NCBI GenBank assembly: GCA_017440935.1
Contig: JAFSAO010000001.1
Coordinates: 24,183 to 88,182, forward strand
Direction of reading: 5' to 3'
DNA length: 64,000 bases
Source of the DNA: Opitutales bacterium
GTDB taxonomy: Bacteria; Verrucomicrobiota; Verrucomicrobiia; Opitutales; UBA953
Below are positions 43,226-52,512 of the stretch, piece by piece. Positions within the stretch are counted from its first letter, which is position 1. Each line of letters starts with the position of its first letter. Under the pieces are notes generated by a model that made no database searches, was not told the DNA's origin, and saw nothing but the letters and a program-made list of their open reading frames with translations. The translations under genes were made by a program, and so were the position numbers.

Positions 43226-44632
43226 TTACAAATCGAAAACTTCACGGCAGTCGGCGACGCACCCGGAAACGGCGGCAGCGGCAACCATCAGCGGAGACAT
43301 CAGCAGCGTGCGTCCCGTCGGCGAGCCTTGGCGTCCCTTGAAATTACGATTCGACGCGCTCGCGCAAACCTGATCGCCGACGAGTTTATCCGGATTCATC
43401 GCCAAACACATCGAACACCCCGCCAAGCGCCATTCAAATCCCGCATCACGGAAAATCTGCGCGATTCCGAGTTTTTCGCACTGAGCGGCAACGATTTGCG
43501 AGCCGGGAACGGCGAGTGCTTTTACGCCCGGAGCCACTTTTTTTCCCGCCAAATATTTTGCAACCGATTGAAAGTCCGAAAGTCGCCCGTTCGTGCAGGA
43601 ACCGATAAACGCGACATCGACTTTCGTTCCCGCAACAGGTGTTCCCGGAGAAAAACGCGTGTAGCGGTAGGCTTCTTCCGCCGTCGCGGCATCCGTCGCG
43701 GAAAGATCTTCCGGGCGCGGGAACGCCGCCGTCACGGGAACGCTCTGCGCGGGCGTGATCCCCCAGGTTACCGTCGGAGCAATGTCTGCCGCATCAACGT
43801 TCACGATATCGTCGTAAACGCAGTCCGGATCGCTTGCGAAAGATTTCCAGCGTTCCACCGCCGCGTCCCATTCTGCGCCCTGCGGAGCGAACTTACGACC
43901 TTTGAGGTAGGCGAACGTCGTTTCGTCGGGATTGACGTAGCCGACGCGCGCGCCGCCTTCAATCGCCATGTTGCAAACCGTCATGCGCTCATCCATTGAG
44001 AAATTGTCGAAAACGTCTCCGCCGTATTCGTGCGCGTAGCCGATTCCGCCGTCCACACCGAGCAGATTAATCAAGTGCAGGGCGACATCTTTCGCCGTGA
44101 CACCGGGCTTGAGCGCGCCGTTTACGTTGATGCGGCGCACTTTGAGCGGAGAAAACGCGAGCGTTTGCGTCGCGAGCACATTGCGCACCTGCGACGTTCC
44201 GATTCCGAACGCCACTGCTCCGAATGCTCCGTGCGTCGCCGTGTGCGAATCGCCGCACGCAATCGTTTTTCCCGGTTGGGTGATTCCCTGTTCCGGACCG
44301 ACGATGTGGACGATGCCCTGATGTCCCGTGTTTGTATCGAAAAAGCGAATACCGTTTTCCGCACAATTTTTGCGTAGTTCGGAAATCATCGATTGCGCAA
44401 TTGTGTCCGGGAACGGTTCTGCAACGCTCGTCGTGGGGACGATGTGGTCCACCGTTGCGAATGTGCGTTCGGGGTGCATGACGGGCAGATTCATGTCGCG
44501 CAACATTCCGAACGCCTGCGGCGAAGTTACTTCGTGAATGTAATGCGTCGCGATGAAAAGTTGCGTTTGCCCGTTCGGGAGCGTTGCCACCGTGTGCGCG
44601 TCCCAAACCTTTCGGAAAAGTGTTTTACCCAT
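43226..44632 (-). CDS. leuC: 3-Isopropylmalate dehydratase large subunit
   Basis: LeuC isomerises 2- to 3-isopropylmalate in leucine synthesis, using a [4Fe-4S] cluster. The chosen ATG at 44632 gives 468 residues beginning [15 protein letters not shown]; an in-frame ATG lies three codons upstream. Cluster Cys residues occur in [13 protein letters not shown] (about 350) and [13 protein letters not shown] (about 410). The [20 protein letters not shown] block (about 130-150) is also typical. The small subunit LeuD is required for activity but no leuD follows: the next gene is a phosphatase. Confidence 0.95.
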   Translation of the reverse strand: MGKTLFRKVWDAHTVATLPNGQTQLFIATHYIHEVTSPQAFGMLRDMNLPVMHPERTFATVDHIVPTTSVAEPFPDTIAQSMISELRKNCAENGIRFFDTNTGHQGIVHIVGPEQGITQPGKTIACGDSHTATHGAFGAVAFGIGTSQVRNVLATQTLAFSPLKVRRINVNGALKPGVTAKDVALHLINLLGVDGGIGYAHEYGGDVFDNFSMDERMTVCNMAIEGGARVGYVNPDETTFAYLKGRKFAPQGAEWDAAVERWKSFASDPDCVYDDIVNVDAADIAPTVTWGITPAQSVPVTAAFPRPEDLSATDAATAEEAYRYTRFSPGTPVAGTKVDVAFIGSCTNGRLSDFQSVAKYLAGKKVAPGVKALAVPGSQIVAAQCEKLGIAQIFRDAGFEWRLAGCSMCLAMNPDKLVGDQVCASASNRNFKGRQGSPTGRTLLMSPLMVAAAAVSGCVADCREVFDL

Positions 44633-44772
44633 AATCGACAAAATCTAAATCGCTTATAGCGTTCCCGCAAAACGAAAAACGTCGGGAGAATTTTTGTTCC
44701 CGCGAAAGAGGCAAGGGCAGGGGGCGAGGGTTATGCGCGGCTTTTGCCCGGAGACGTTAATTCAAAGTGCAA

Positions 44773-46707
44773 TTACAATTCTTCGATTTGTTCCGCGAGG
44801 GATTCCCAAAGCGCGTAGGCGGCGGCGATTTCGGTTTTAACGGTTTCGTAGCGGGCAACGTCGGCTTTGGTCGCTTCGCCGCGAGAGAAGAATTCCGGAG
44901 AGGACATTTTGTTTTCCCAATCCGCTTGTTCGGTTTCGAGTCCGGCGATGCGAGTTTCGGTTTCGTTCAGTTTTTTGCGAAGCGGAGCCAGCTGCTTGGC
45001 GCGTTCGGCATTTGCGCGGCGGCGTTCCCGCGGGTCGTTTACCGCAGGTTTTGCGGATACCGTTCCCGCCGCAGAAATTTTTTCGCGCTCGCGGGAACGC
45101 TCTTCGGCGGTTGCGGCGAGGTAGTCGCTGACATTTCCGAGAAAAACGCGGATGCCGTGATTTTTTACTTCGATGACTTTGGTCACAAGCGGATCGAGGA
45201 AATCGCGGTCGTGCGAAACGATGACAAACGTTCCCGTGTATTGTTTCAGCGCCTGCGCGAGCACTGCCTTGGAACGCATATCGAGGTGATTCGTCGGCTC
45301 GTCGAGAATGAGAAAATTGAACGGACGCAACAGCATGCGCGCGAGCGCGAGCCGGTTGCGCTCTCCTCCGGAAAGCACGCGGACGGGCTTAAAAACGTCT
45401 TCGCCACGGAAGAGAAATGCACCGAGAAGCGTGCGCAGGCGGGTGGTGCCGAGCCCGGCGGCAACGTCGTTCACGGTTGCGAGCACGTCGATGTCCGGGT
45501 TCAGTTCCTTTGCCTGATGTTGCGCAAAATACGAGACGGCAACGTTGAGTCCTTCCGTGCGCGTTCCCGCCGTTTGCGCTTCCGTTCCCGCGAGCATACG
45601 AATGAGCGTGGATTTCCCGGCCCCGTTTACGCCGACGACGGCGATGCGTTCGCCGCGCTCGATTTTAAAATTGATGTTTTTTAAAACGTTTAACGCACCG
45701 TAGCTTTTGTCCAAACCGTTTAATTCGAGAACGACTTGACCGCTCTGCGGTGCGGGCGGAAACGCAAACGCGATTTGAGAGTCGTCTTCTTCCTCGAATT
45801 CGATGCGCTCGATTTTTTCCAGCGCTTTGATGCGCGATTGCACTTGCGCAGCCTTCGTCGCCTTGGCGCGAAAACGTTCGATAAACTCTTCGGTTTTCTC
45901 GATTTCGCGTGCCTGATTTTGCGCGGCGCGGCGAAGGGACTCCCGGCGTTCCCGCGACGTTTTTTCAAAATAGGAATAATTTCCATTGTAAACCTCGAGC
46001 CGTCCGGCGGTTAGCGCAAAGGTTTTTCCGCAAATCGTATCGAGAAACGCGCGATCGTGCGAAACGATCATCACCGTTCCCGCGTAGCGTGAAAGCCAGT
46101 TTTCGAGCCAGTCCTGAGACTCGATGTCGAGGTGATTCGTCGGTTCGTCGAGCAGTAGAAGCGCCGGTTCCCGCAAGAGAAGTTTCGCGAGGGCAATGCG
46201 CATTTGCCACCCGCCGGAAAATTCTCCCGTGTCACGCTCCATGTCGCTTTGAACAAAGCCGAGTCCGTGCAAAATAGTTTCGACGCGGGAACGCAATTTC
46301 GCGGCATCCGCATCTTCAAGGCGGCGCTCCCAGGCGGAAATGAGCTCAAGCGTTTCGCGATATTCGTCGGAATCCGGCGGGAGCGATTGCAATTCGGCAT
46401 CTGCCGTTTCAATTTTTTTGCGAAGCGAAAGAATGTCTTCAAAGGCGCTTTCGACTTCGGCGTAAAGCGTTTTCCCGTGCGTTTCCAAGCCGTCTTGCGG
46501 GAGGTAGCCGACAGTTGCGTTTTTCGCGGCGGAAATCGTTCCCGCATCAAAGTCCTGCTCACCGGCAAGAATTTTCAGAAGCGTGGATTTGCCTGCGCCG
46601 TTCGATCCGACCAAACCGATGCGTTCCCGCGCATTAATTGTTGCGGAAATCCCATTAAACAAAATACGCGGACCGTATTGCAGGCGAACCTCGTTAAGCG
46701 TGAACAT
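44773..46707 (-). CDS. ABC-F family ATPase (YheS/Uup-like)
   Basis: ABC-F proteins act on ribosomes and have no membrane domain. The start at 46707 gives 644 residues from MFTLNEVRLQYG; upstream codons have no similarity. Two ABC domains: Walker A GSNGAGKST (about 36) and GVNGAGKST (about 350), signatures SGGWQMR and SGGERNR, Walker B LLLLDEPTNHLD and FLILDEPTNHLD. The interdomain linker (about 235-310) is Arg/Glu-rich, and the C-terminus is a coiled coil (about 560-644, PLRKKLNETETRIAGLETEQ). It is closest in layout to YheS/Uup, not the shorter EttA. Resistance or translation-rescue roles are possible. Confidence 0.9.
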   Translation of the reverse strand: MFTLNEVRLQYGPRILFNGISATINARERIGLVGSNGAGKSTLLKILAGEQDFDAGTISAAKNATVGYLPQDGLETHGKTLYAEVESAFEDILSLRKKIETADAELQSLPPDSDEYRETLELISAWERRLEDADAAKLRSRVETILHGLGFVQSDMERDTGEFSGGWQMRIALAKLLLREPALLLLDEPTNHLDIESQDWLENWLSRYAGTVMIVSHDRAFLDTICGKTFALTAGRLEVYNGNYSYFEKTSRERRESLRRAAQNQAREIEKTEEFIERFRAKATKAAQVQSRIKALEKIERIEFEEEDDSQIAFAFPPAPQSGQVVLELNGLDKSYGALNVLKNINFKIERGERIAVVGVNGAGKSTLIRMLAGTEAQTAGTRTEGLNVAVSYFAQHQAKELNPDIDVLATVNDVAAGLGTTRLRTLLGAFLFRGEDVFKPVRVLSGGERNRLALARMLLRPFNFLILDEPTNHLDMRSKAVLAQALKQYTGTFVIVSHDRDFLDPLVTKVIEVKNHGIRVFLGNVSDYLAATAEERSREREKISAAGTVSAKPAVNDPRERRRANAERAKQLAPLRKKLNETETRIAGLETEQADWENKMSSPEFFSRGEATKADVARYETVKTEIAAAYALWESLAEQIEEL

Positions 46708-46829
46708 AAAACGAATAAGGGAAACGTCCACGCCGCGCCTTTTCAACCACGAAAGCAACGTGTCCCTATTTCTTCCCGCTCAACTTTTTCCGCTCTTTTG
46801 CGACACGAAGACGGCTCGAACGGGAAGAA

Positions 46830-47591
46830 TTAAAAATACGTTTTTACGGCGAATTCAACTTGTTCAATAAAAATTTTTTTGAAGGCGCTTAGGTTGTTTT
46901 GCTCATAAAAAATCAACAAGGCTTCTTTGTAGTCGAGAGAATCCACCGTGCGAAACGAGAGCGGACAGTGTCGGTTGGCAAGAAGTAATGCATTACACAC
47001 GATACGTGCCGTCCGTTTGTTTCCGTCAGAAAACGGTTGGATATAAGAAATCAGAAGGATTGCTAAAAGCGCTTTTTCAAAAACGTTTTGCTTGGCGTTT
47101 ATCAGATTGCATGTATCGTTCAGCGCTTCACGAATTTGAAATTCGTTATCAAGCGGACGATAGTTCGTTCCCGTGATGCCGACTCGCGTGGTGCGAATGT
47201 TTCGTTGAACATTCAGATTCTTGACGAGAAGGCTGTGGACGTCTTCTATCCGGCTGACGGCGAGATTTTCAAGGTAGTCTTCGTTCTCAACGAGAAATCT
47301 CAACGCTTCCTTATGATTTAGAAGCATTTGTGCTTCTTCTTTCGTTCTTCCTCGAGCCTCTTCGTTTTCTTTCAGGAGCTTTTCCGTTTCCAAAAGGGTG
47401 TAGGTGTTGCCTTCGATTTGGGAGGACTTCCAGCTCAAGTCGATTCCCAAACGTTCCATTTCTTTCGTGCGGGAATCCGGCGAGAGTTTAGAAATGTTTT
47501 CGGAAAACATTGCGTGGAGTCGGGATAATCGTTCCTGCTCTTCGTCTGTGAAGATTTTTTTTTTGGGGGGGGGGGGATCGCAAAAAGGCAC
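46830..47591 (-). CDS. Fic-domain protein with substituted catalytic His
   Basis: Fic proteins usually transfer AMP to target proteins through a His in HPFxDGNxR. Here the motif at residues 185-193 is QPFSDGNKR, the CAA codon giving Gln, so AMP transfer should be lost or altered. The N-terminal inhibitory motif SSQIEGN (about 56-62) is intact. The frame starts at GTG 47591 and runs through a C12-A10 homopolymer (47555-47576), read as PPPPKKK, that could slip. ATG 47510 would avoid the tract and keep the core. GC is visibly lower than in neighbouring genes, which suggests transfer. The tRNA-Glu terminator ends at its start. Confidence 0.8.
   Translation of the reverse strand: MPFCDPPPPKKKIFTDEEQERLSRLHAMFSENISKLSPDSRTKEMERLGIDLSWKSSQIEGNTYTLLETEKLLKENEEARGRTKEEAQMLLNHKEALRFLVENEDYLENLAVSRIEDVHSLLVKNLNVQRNIRTTRVGITGTNYRPLDNEFQIREALNDTCNLINAKQNVFEKALLAILLISYIQPFSDGNKRTARIVCNALLLANRHCPLSFRTVDSLDYKEALLIFYEQNNLSAFKKIFIEQVEFAVKTYF
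47555..47576 (-). repeat. Homopolymer tract C12-A10 at the Fic 5' end
   Basis: On the + strand the sequence is ten T followed by twelve G, written once without interruption. It lies inside the frame opened by GTG 47591, or between the tRNA terminator and ATG 47510. Such tracts mutate by slippage in phase-variable genes; a sequencing length error is also possible. Confidence 0.75.
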
Positions 47592-47592
47592 G

Positions 47593-47628
47593 AAAAAGCC
47601 CGCGAATTTTTGATTCGCGGGTTTTTGA
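47593..47628 (-). terminator. Terminator of tRNA-Glu
   Basis: cccgcgaat / attcgcggg with a five-base loop, followed on the minus strand by a T run. It ends directly upstream of the Fic GTG codon. Confidence 0.85.
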
Positions 47629-47631
47629 AAG

Positions 47632-47709
47632 TGGCGCCCCTTCAGGGATTCGAACCCTGGTCGCCTCAGTGAAAGCGAGGTGTCCTAGGCCGGGCTAGAC
47701 GAAAGGGGC
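47632..47709 (-). tRNA. tRNA-Glu (UUC)
   Basis: On the minus strand the gene starts GCCCCTTTCGTCTAG and ends with encoded CCA. The anticodon loop is CTTTCAC with anticodon TTC. The T arm contains GGTTCGAATCC. The acceptor stem GCCCCTT pairs with AAGGGGC. The extra-long D loop (GCCCGGCCTAGGAC) is normal for tRNA-Glu. Confidence 0.95.
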
Positions 47710-47805
47710 GTAAAATTGATTGTTTCAATATCAAAACAAAAAGTGGTTGTTCCGTCAAGCACTTTTTGTTGATTTTTTTTTGACGAAATAAAAAAACGCG
47801 CGGAA

Positions 47806-48450
47806 TCAGGCTTCTGCTCTCAGATATTCGATCAAATCCTTAATCGAAACGAGCGGAAGCGCGTATTTTTTCGCGTATTCGGTAACTTCGGGAAGGCGCG
47901 ACATTGTCCCGTCGGGATTTGTCAGTTCACAAAGCACTCCGCAGGGTTTGAATCCGGCAAGGCGCATCAGGTCGACGGTGGCTTCCGTGTGTCCCGGGCG
48001 TTCGAGGACGCCGCCGTTACGTGCAACGAGCGGGAACATATGCCCGGGGGCGACAAGGTTTTCGCGCGAAGCGTTGTCGGCAATCACGGCGCGCACGGCT
48101 TCGAGTCGGTCTGCGGCGGAAACGCCCGTCGTTACATTTTCCTTGGCATCGATGGAAATGGTAAATGCCGTTCCGTAGCGGCTGGTGTTTTCGGGCACCA
48201 TCATCGGAAGGTTGAGTTCCCGCGCTTTTTCTTCCGTGATGCAGATGCATATGATCCCGCTGCAATCGCGGATTTGCATGGCGATTTGCTCGGTCGTCAG
48301 CGTTTCCGAGGCAAAAATCAGGTCTCCTTCGTTCTCGCGGTCTTCATCGTCGACAACAAGGACACCGCGTCCGGCACGAATGGCGGTGACGGCACTTTCG
48401 ACGCGGGAACGCGCATCAGAGCCAAAATCTTCCAAGAAGTTTTTTTCCAT
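47806..48450 (-). CDS. ribB: 3,4-Dihydroxy-2-butanone 4-phosphate synthase
   Basis: RibB converts ribulose 5-phosphate to the four-carbon unit of riboflavin. The ATG at 48450 gives 214 residues beginning [20 protein letters not shown]; upstream in-frame codons lack similarity. Active-site blocks are present: [18 protein letters not shown] (about 32-49), [36 protein letters not shown] and [19 protein letters not shown]. It is the stand-alone form, with no GTP cyclohydrolase II (RibA) fusion. No other rib gene is near. No FMN riboswitch is visible. Confidence 0.95.
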   Translation of the reverse strand: MEKNFLEDFGSDARSRVESAVTAIRAGRGVLVVDDEDRENEGDLIFASETLTTEQIAMQIRDCSGIICICITEEKARELNLPMMVPENTSRYGTAFTISIDAKENVTTGVSAADRLEAVRAVIADNASRENLVAPGHMFPLVARNGGVLERPGHTEATVDLMRLAGFKPCGVLCELTNPDGTMSRLPEVTEYAKKYALPLVSIKDLIEYLRAEA

Positions 48451-48608
48451 AAAAAGAAGTTTTCCGACAATACTAACGAAAAAGCGCAAAATCGTAAAAT
48501 TGAAATTTATTGCGCGAACCGTTGATGGACGGGAAGGGTCGCGTGTGCTTTCTTCTTTCAACTTAGCGGCAAAAAACTATTATAGTCGGGAATCGAGCCC
48601 GAAAGAAA

Positions 48609-50336
48609 ATGCTAACCCCTCAACAACCGCCGAAAGAAGCGAAAGTTCTCTCTGAAGAGGATTTGCGGGCGTTGGCGCGGCGGCATATGTTGTTGTTGCG
48701 GAAGTTCAATGCGTTGCGGGAACGGAAAAATCTGCGGAAGCATCAGGAAGCGGAAGTGGTTTTTCTGGCGCAACGCATGGCGGCGGAGATGCTTTACCGG
48801 AATGCGGCGCAGAACGCGGTGTCGGAGGTGTCGGTTGCGCAGGGCGGTGCGGCGGCTGTTTCCGCGCCTTTGAGTCCTGCGAAGAACGCGGAGAATTCCG
48901 TTCGCGGGAACGAGGCGGAAGAGCGTGATTCGGAGGAGTCGGAAAATCCATCTTCGGAGTTGCAAAAGGCTCCGGTCATTCATCATTTCGAAGCGCTTCC
49001 GGAAGTTTCGGAAACGGTAAAATTTTGGCGAAAAATCGGCGGCGGGAGCTTGGCGTTTTCTCTGATTTTCCACGCGCTGCTGATATTCTTTGCGATTTTT
49101 TATGTGGTTTCGACGTATGTCGCGCCGCCGGAAGAACCGCCGTCGTTTTTCGCAACGGGAAGCGGCGGAGGGCGCGGCGGGGATCGTCCGTCCTACGCCG
49201 ATGTCCAATCTTCGCGCCGGAAAAACGTGAGAATCAGCGCGGGAGCGCAGAGCCGAAAAATCGTTTCCAAGGTGGCGAATGCCAAGTTCGCGCTACCGGA
49301 GCTTCCGGAAATGGCGACGATGTCCGCTTTTTCCGGAAGCACGCTGACGGCGGGCGGAATGCACGGGCTGGGTGGTGATTTGTCGAGCGGGAGCGGCGGC
49401 GGACTCGGGGGCGGAATCGGCACGGGAACGGGTATCGGTGTCGGGAACGCACGCAATTTTGTAAGCAAATTTCAATCAACGCAAAAAATTCTCGGAACGA
49501 ATGTGACGGCGGGGCGCCTTGCGGTTTACATGGACTCGTCTGGCTCGATGACGGAGGTCTTGCCGGTGGTGCGCGAGGAGATTTTGAAGAAATTTCCGAC
49601 GGCAGACGTCTTTGAATTCATGGGTTGCGGCATGGGGCAAATTTCCGGAATTTCGCGTTCGCGGCTTGAGCAGGGTGCTTGGGAGCGCAAGAAGAAATCG
49701 TTGCTCAAATCCTATGAGCGCGAGAAAAAACCTTCCGCTTCCCGTGCGGCAATGAAATCGATGATTCGGAAAAACAAAAAGTCGCGCAAAAACGGAGTCT
49801 ACGATTATTCCGGCGGCGGGAACGAGTGGGCGGAACATTTAAGTTCCTACGGTAAGGCGCTACTTTCGGAATGGTCCGGGAACGACTATTCTTCGTGGCT
49901 CGCGCTCGGTCGTTGGCTGGAAATGATTCTTTCCGAAGGCGGATACGATTCGGTGATTGTTTTTGCGGATTTTCAGGATTATCGCGACGGGCAGATTCCG
50001 GACGAATCGGCGTTGTTTGAGCGTTGGTTGAAGCTCGCACAGGACAACGGGCAACGCGTTTACTTTTTTACGACGGAAATGCTCCCGCAGAATATTTTCC
50101 GGGCCCTTGCGGATTACACGAACGGAGACATCGCGATTCCGAAGGACACGGCGAAAAATTCCAAGACGGCTCAAGAAACGGAAGATTTCTTGAAAAAAAC
50201 GCGCCGCAAGCAAAATCGGCTGAAAACGGACTTGGGTTTACTTTCCGTTCCCGGAAAATTTGAAATCGAATACGAGGAAGGGTTTGAAGAACTCGGTCCC
50301 GAGGTCGAAGAAGACGAGGGGCTTTTCGATATTTAG
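48609..50336 (+). CDS. Membrane protein with VWA domain and Gly-rich region
   Basis: The 575-residue protein starts with a charged helical cytoplasmic part (about 1-135), then one transmembrane helix (about 143-170, GGGSLAFSLIFHALLIFFAI). A Gly/Ser-rich segment (about 180-290) contains GSGGGRGGDR and SSGSGGGLGGGIGTGTGIG. A von Willebrand A-like domain follows (about 300-510), with a MIDAS-type motif AVYMDSSGSMTEV and later IVFADFQDYRDGQ and RVYFFTTEM. The C-terminus is acidic (EEGFEELGPEVEEDEGLFDI). VWA domains bind ligands through metal. No MoxR-type ATPase or other known VWA partner is adjacent; secG follows after 140 bp. Confidence 0.72.
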   Translation: MLTPQQPPKEAKVLSEEDLRALARRHMLLLRKFNALRERKNLRKHQEAEVVFLAQRMAAEMLYRNAAQNAVSEVSVAQGGAAAVSAPLSPAKNAENSVRGNEAEERDSEESENPSSELQKAPVIHHFEALPEVSETVKFWRKIGGGSLAFSLIFHALLIFFAIFYVVSTYVAPPEEPPSFFATGSGGGRGGDRPSYADVQSSRRKNVRISAGAQSRKIVSKVANAKFALPELPEMATMSAFSGSTLTAGGMHGLGGDLSSGSGGGLGGGIGTGTGIGVGNARNFVSKFQSTQKILGTNVTAGRLAVYMDSSGSMTEVLPVVREEILKKFPTADVFEFMGCGMGQISGISRSRLEQGAWERKKKSLLKSYEREKKPSASRAAMKSMIRKNKKSRKNGVYDYSGGGNEWAEHLSSYGKALLSEWSGNDYSSWLALGRWLEMILSEGGYDSVIVFADFQDYRDGQIPDESALFERWLKLAQDNGQRVYFFTTEMLPQNIFRALADYTNGDIAIPKDTAKNSKTAQETEDFLKKTRRKQNRLKTDLGLLSVPGKFEIEYEEGFEELGPEVEEDEGLFDI

Positions 50337-50427
50337 TGTGTCTGTGAGTCGGCTGTGTTCCGTTAACGTTTGGGGCACACTCTCCGGGAGCGGTCTTTGC
50401 TCTTCGGGCGCTAATTGAAATTTCTAT

Positions 50428-50456
50428 TTGCGTGGTTCAGGCGGAGCGCATTTAAT
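50428..50456 (+). promoter_or_regulatory. Putative promoter of secG-pgi
   Basis: TTGCGT (50428-50433), a 17-bp spacer and TTTAAT (50451-50456) lie 20 bp upstream of secG. Confidence 0.4.
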
Positions 50457-50476
50457 GTCCGCTTTCGATTTTTTTT

Positions 50477-50878
50477 ATGGGCAGTATTCTTATTTACGGT
50501 GCGTTGACGGTTCTCGCTTTTGTGAGCGTGTTGGTCGTCCTTTTCGTTTTGATGCAGAAACCGAGCGCGAACGCGGGCATGGGCTCCGCACTCGGCGGTG
50601 CCGCGTCCGAAAGCGTTTTCGGGGGAGAAGCCGCAGGCGTGCTTTCCAAAGCGACGGTGATTTTTATTTCTGCGTTTTTCATTCTTTGCGCGGTGCTTTA
50701 TTTCGCGTTCCTCGGAGCTCAGGACAAGGGCGAAGGGCAGGGCTTGAAACTTGAAGAACAGGCGGCTCCGTCCATGACGGCGCCCGCTGCGGTTGAAACG
50801 GCTCCGGAAGCAGCAATCGTTCCCGTCGACGCCCCGGTCGCTCCGGTTTCGACGCCGGAAAGCGTTCCCGCCAAGTAA
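50477..50878 (+). CDS. secG: Preprotein translocase subunit SecG
   Basis: SecG is the small subunit of the SecYEG channel. The 133-residue protein has two transmembrane helices (about 4-24 and 60-80) linked by the conserved VLMQKPSANAGMGSALGG and ESVFGGEAAGVLSK. The C-terminal third (about 85-133) is a Pro/Ala-rich tail of the kind that varies in length in this family. pgi follows after 42 bp; the pair is probably cotranscribed. Confidence 0.95.
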   Translation: MGSILIYGALTVLAFVSVLVVLFVLMQKPSANAGMGSALGGAASESVFGGEAAGVLSKATVIFISAFFILCAVLYFAFLGAQDKGEGQGLKLEEQAAPSMTAPAAVETAPEAAIVPVDAPVAPVSTPESVPAK

Positions 50879-50920
50879 TACTGCGGGCTTTCCGCAATTT
50901 TTATTTTTTATCCGAATTCC

Positions 50921-52501
50921 ATGAGCTGGGATAATTTTAAGCAGAATTTCATCGCGTTTGACGCGCTCAATTTTGCCATCGATTTGAGCCGTGTCGGGTT
51001 CCCGGTAACCTACATCACGGAGTCCAAGCCGATGCTCGACAAGGCGTTTGACGCTATGGCGGAGCTCGAAAAAGGCGCGATCGCCAATCCCGACGAAAAC
51101 CGCATGGTCGGGCATTACTGGCTTCGCTCTCCGCAACTCGCGCCGACGGCGGAACTCGCCGCCGAGATCGCGGGAACGGTCGAAAAAATCGAAACGTTTG
51201 CCCAAAAAATTCACGGCGGCGAAATCGTCGGAAGCGCGGGAACGTTCAAAAATTTGCTCTGCATCGGCATCGGCGGGAGCGCGCTCGGTCCGCAGTTTGT
51301 CGCTTCGGCGCTCGGAATGCCGGGGCGCGACAAGATGAAGGTTTTCTTCCTCGACAATACGGATGCCGACGGTTTTGACACGGTTTTTGCCGAACTCAAA
51401 GGTAAACTCGGTGAAACGCTTTGTATCGTAACCTCGAAGTCCGGAAGCACACCGGAGCCGCGCAACGCAATGATTGAAACCGAAGCGCAGTATAAGGCGG
51501 CGGGATTGGACTTTGCAAAGCACGCCGTCGCTGTCACGGGCGCGGGATCGCAACTCGACAAAACGGCAGTTGCGCAAGGATTTATCGAACGTTTCCCGAT
51601 GTGGGATTGGGTCGGTGGGCGCACCAGCGAAATGGCGGCGGTCGGCTTGCTTCCCGCAGCGCTTCAAGGCTTGGACATTCACGGAATGCTTGCGGGTGCG
51701 GCGGCGATGGATGCGCAGACGCGTTCCCGCGAAGCTCGCGAAAATCCGGCGGCATTGCTCGCGCTCGCGTGGTATTTCCTGACCGACGGCAAAGGCTCCA
51801 AGGATATGGTGATCCTGCCGTATAAGGATCGTCTTTTGCTTTTTGCGCGCTACTTGCAACAGCTGATTATGGAATCGCTCGGCAAGGAAAAAGACCTCGC
51901 CGGAAACGTCGTCAATCAGGGTATTTCCGTTTACGGGAACAAAGGCTCGACCGACCAGCACGCGTATATCCAGCAATTGCGTGAGGGCGTGCCGAATTTC
52001 TTTGCGACGTTTATCGAAGTTCTGCGGGATCGCGACGGCGAAAGCGTCGAAGTCGACCCGGGCGTTTCCGCCGGAGACTACCTCGAAGGCTTCCTGCTCG
52101 GGACGCGCGAGGCGCTGACGGAAAAAGGACGCGCTTCGGTAACGCTGACTGTCGATGACGTGACGCCGCAAAGCATCGGAGCCTTGATTGCTCTCTTTGA
52201 ACGCGCGGTCGGATTTTACGCGACTTTTGTCGGAATCAACGCCTACCATCAGCCCGGAGTCGAAGCCGGAAAGAAGGCTGCGGCGGGGATTTTGAAGCTC
52301 CAAGTGCAAATCGTTGAATTTTTGAAGGATAATGCCCCGGAAAAATTCACGGCGGAAGCTATCGCGCGGAAATTAGAGCTTGAAAACCGCACGGAACTCG
52401 TATTTAAAATTTGCCAACATTTGGCGCTGAGTCCGTCCAAAAACGTTCAGCGTCAGGTTGAAACCCCATTCTGCAACTCCACTTTCAATTACAAAAATTA
52501 A
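50921..52501 (+). CDS. pgi: Glucose-6-phosphate isomerase
   Basis: Pgi interconverts glucose 6-phosphate and fructose 6-phosphate in glycolysis and gluconeogenesis. The 526-residue protein has [20 protein letters not shown] (about 110-130), the phosphate-binding segment [15 protein letters not shown] and [20 protein letters not shown] (about 227-246). The catalytic-side [17 protein letters not shown] lies near 343. This set resembles the cyanobacterial/chlamydial-type Pgi. The C-terminal ~80 residues include a helical extension that looks less conserved. Confidence 0.94.
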   Translation: MSWDNFKQNFIAFDALNFAIDLSRVGFPVTYITESKPMLDKAFDAMAELEKGAIANPDENRMVGHYWLRSPQLAPTAELAAEIAGTVEKIETFAQKIHGGEIVGSAGTFKNLLCIGIGGSALGPQFVASALGMPGRDKMKVFFLDNTDADGFDTVFAELKGKLGETLCIVTSKSGSTPEPRNAMIETEAQYKAAGLDFAKHAVAVTGAGSQLDKTAVAQGFIERFPMWDWVGGRTSEMAAVGLLPAALQGLDIHGMLAGAAAMDAQTRSREARENPAALLALAWYFLTDGKGSKDMVILPYKDRLLLFARYLQQLIMESLGKEKDLAGNVVNQGISVYGNKGSTDQHAYIQQLREGVPNFFATFIEVLRDRDGESVEVDPGVSAGDYLEGFLLGTREALTEKGRASVTLTVDDVTPQSIGALIALFERAVGFYATFVGINAYHQPGVEAGKKAAAGILKLQVQIVEFLKDNAPEKFTAEAIARKLELENRTELVFKICQHLALSPSKNVQRQVETPFCNSTFNYKN

Positions 52502-52512
52502 CCCCGTTTACG

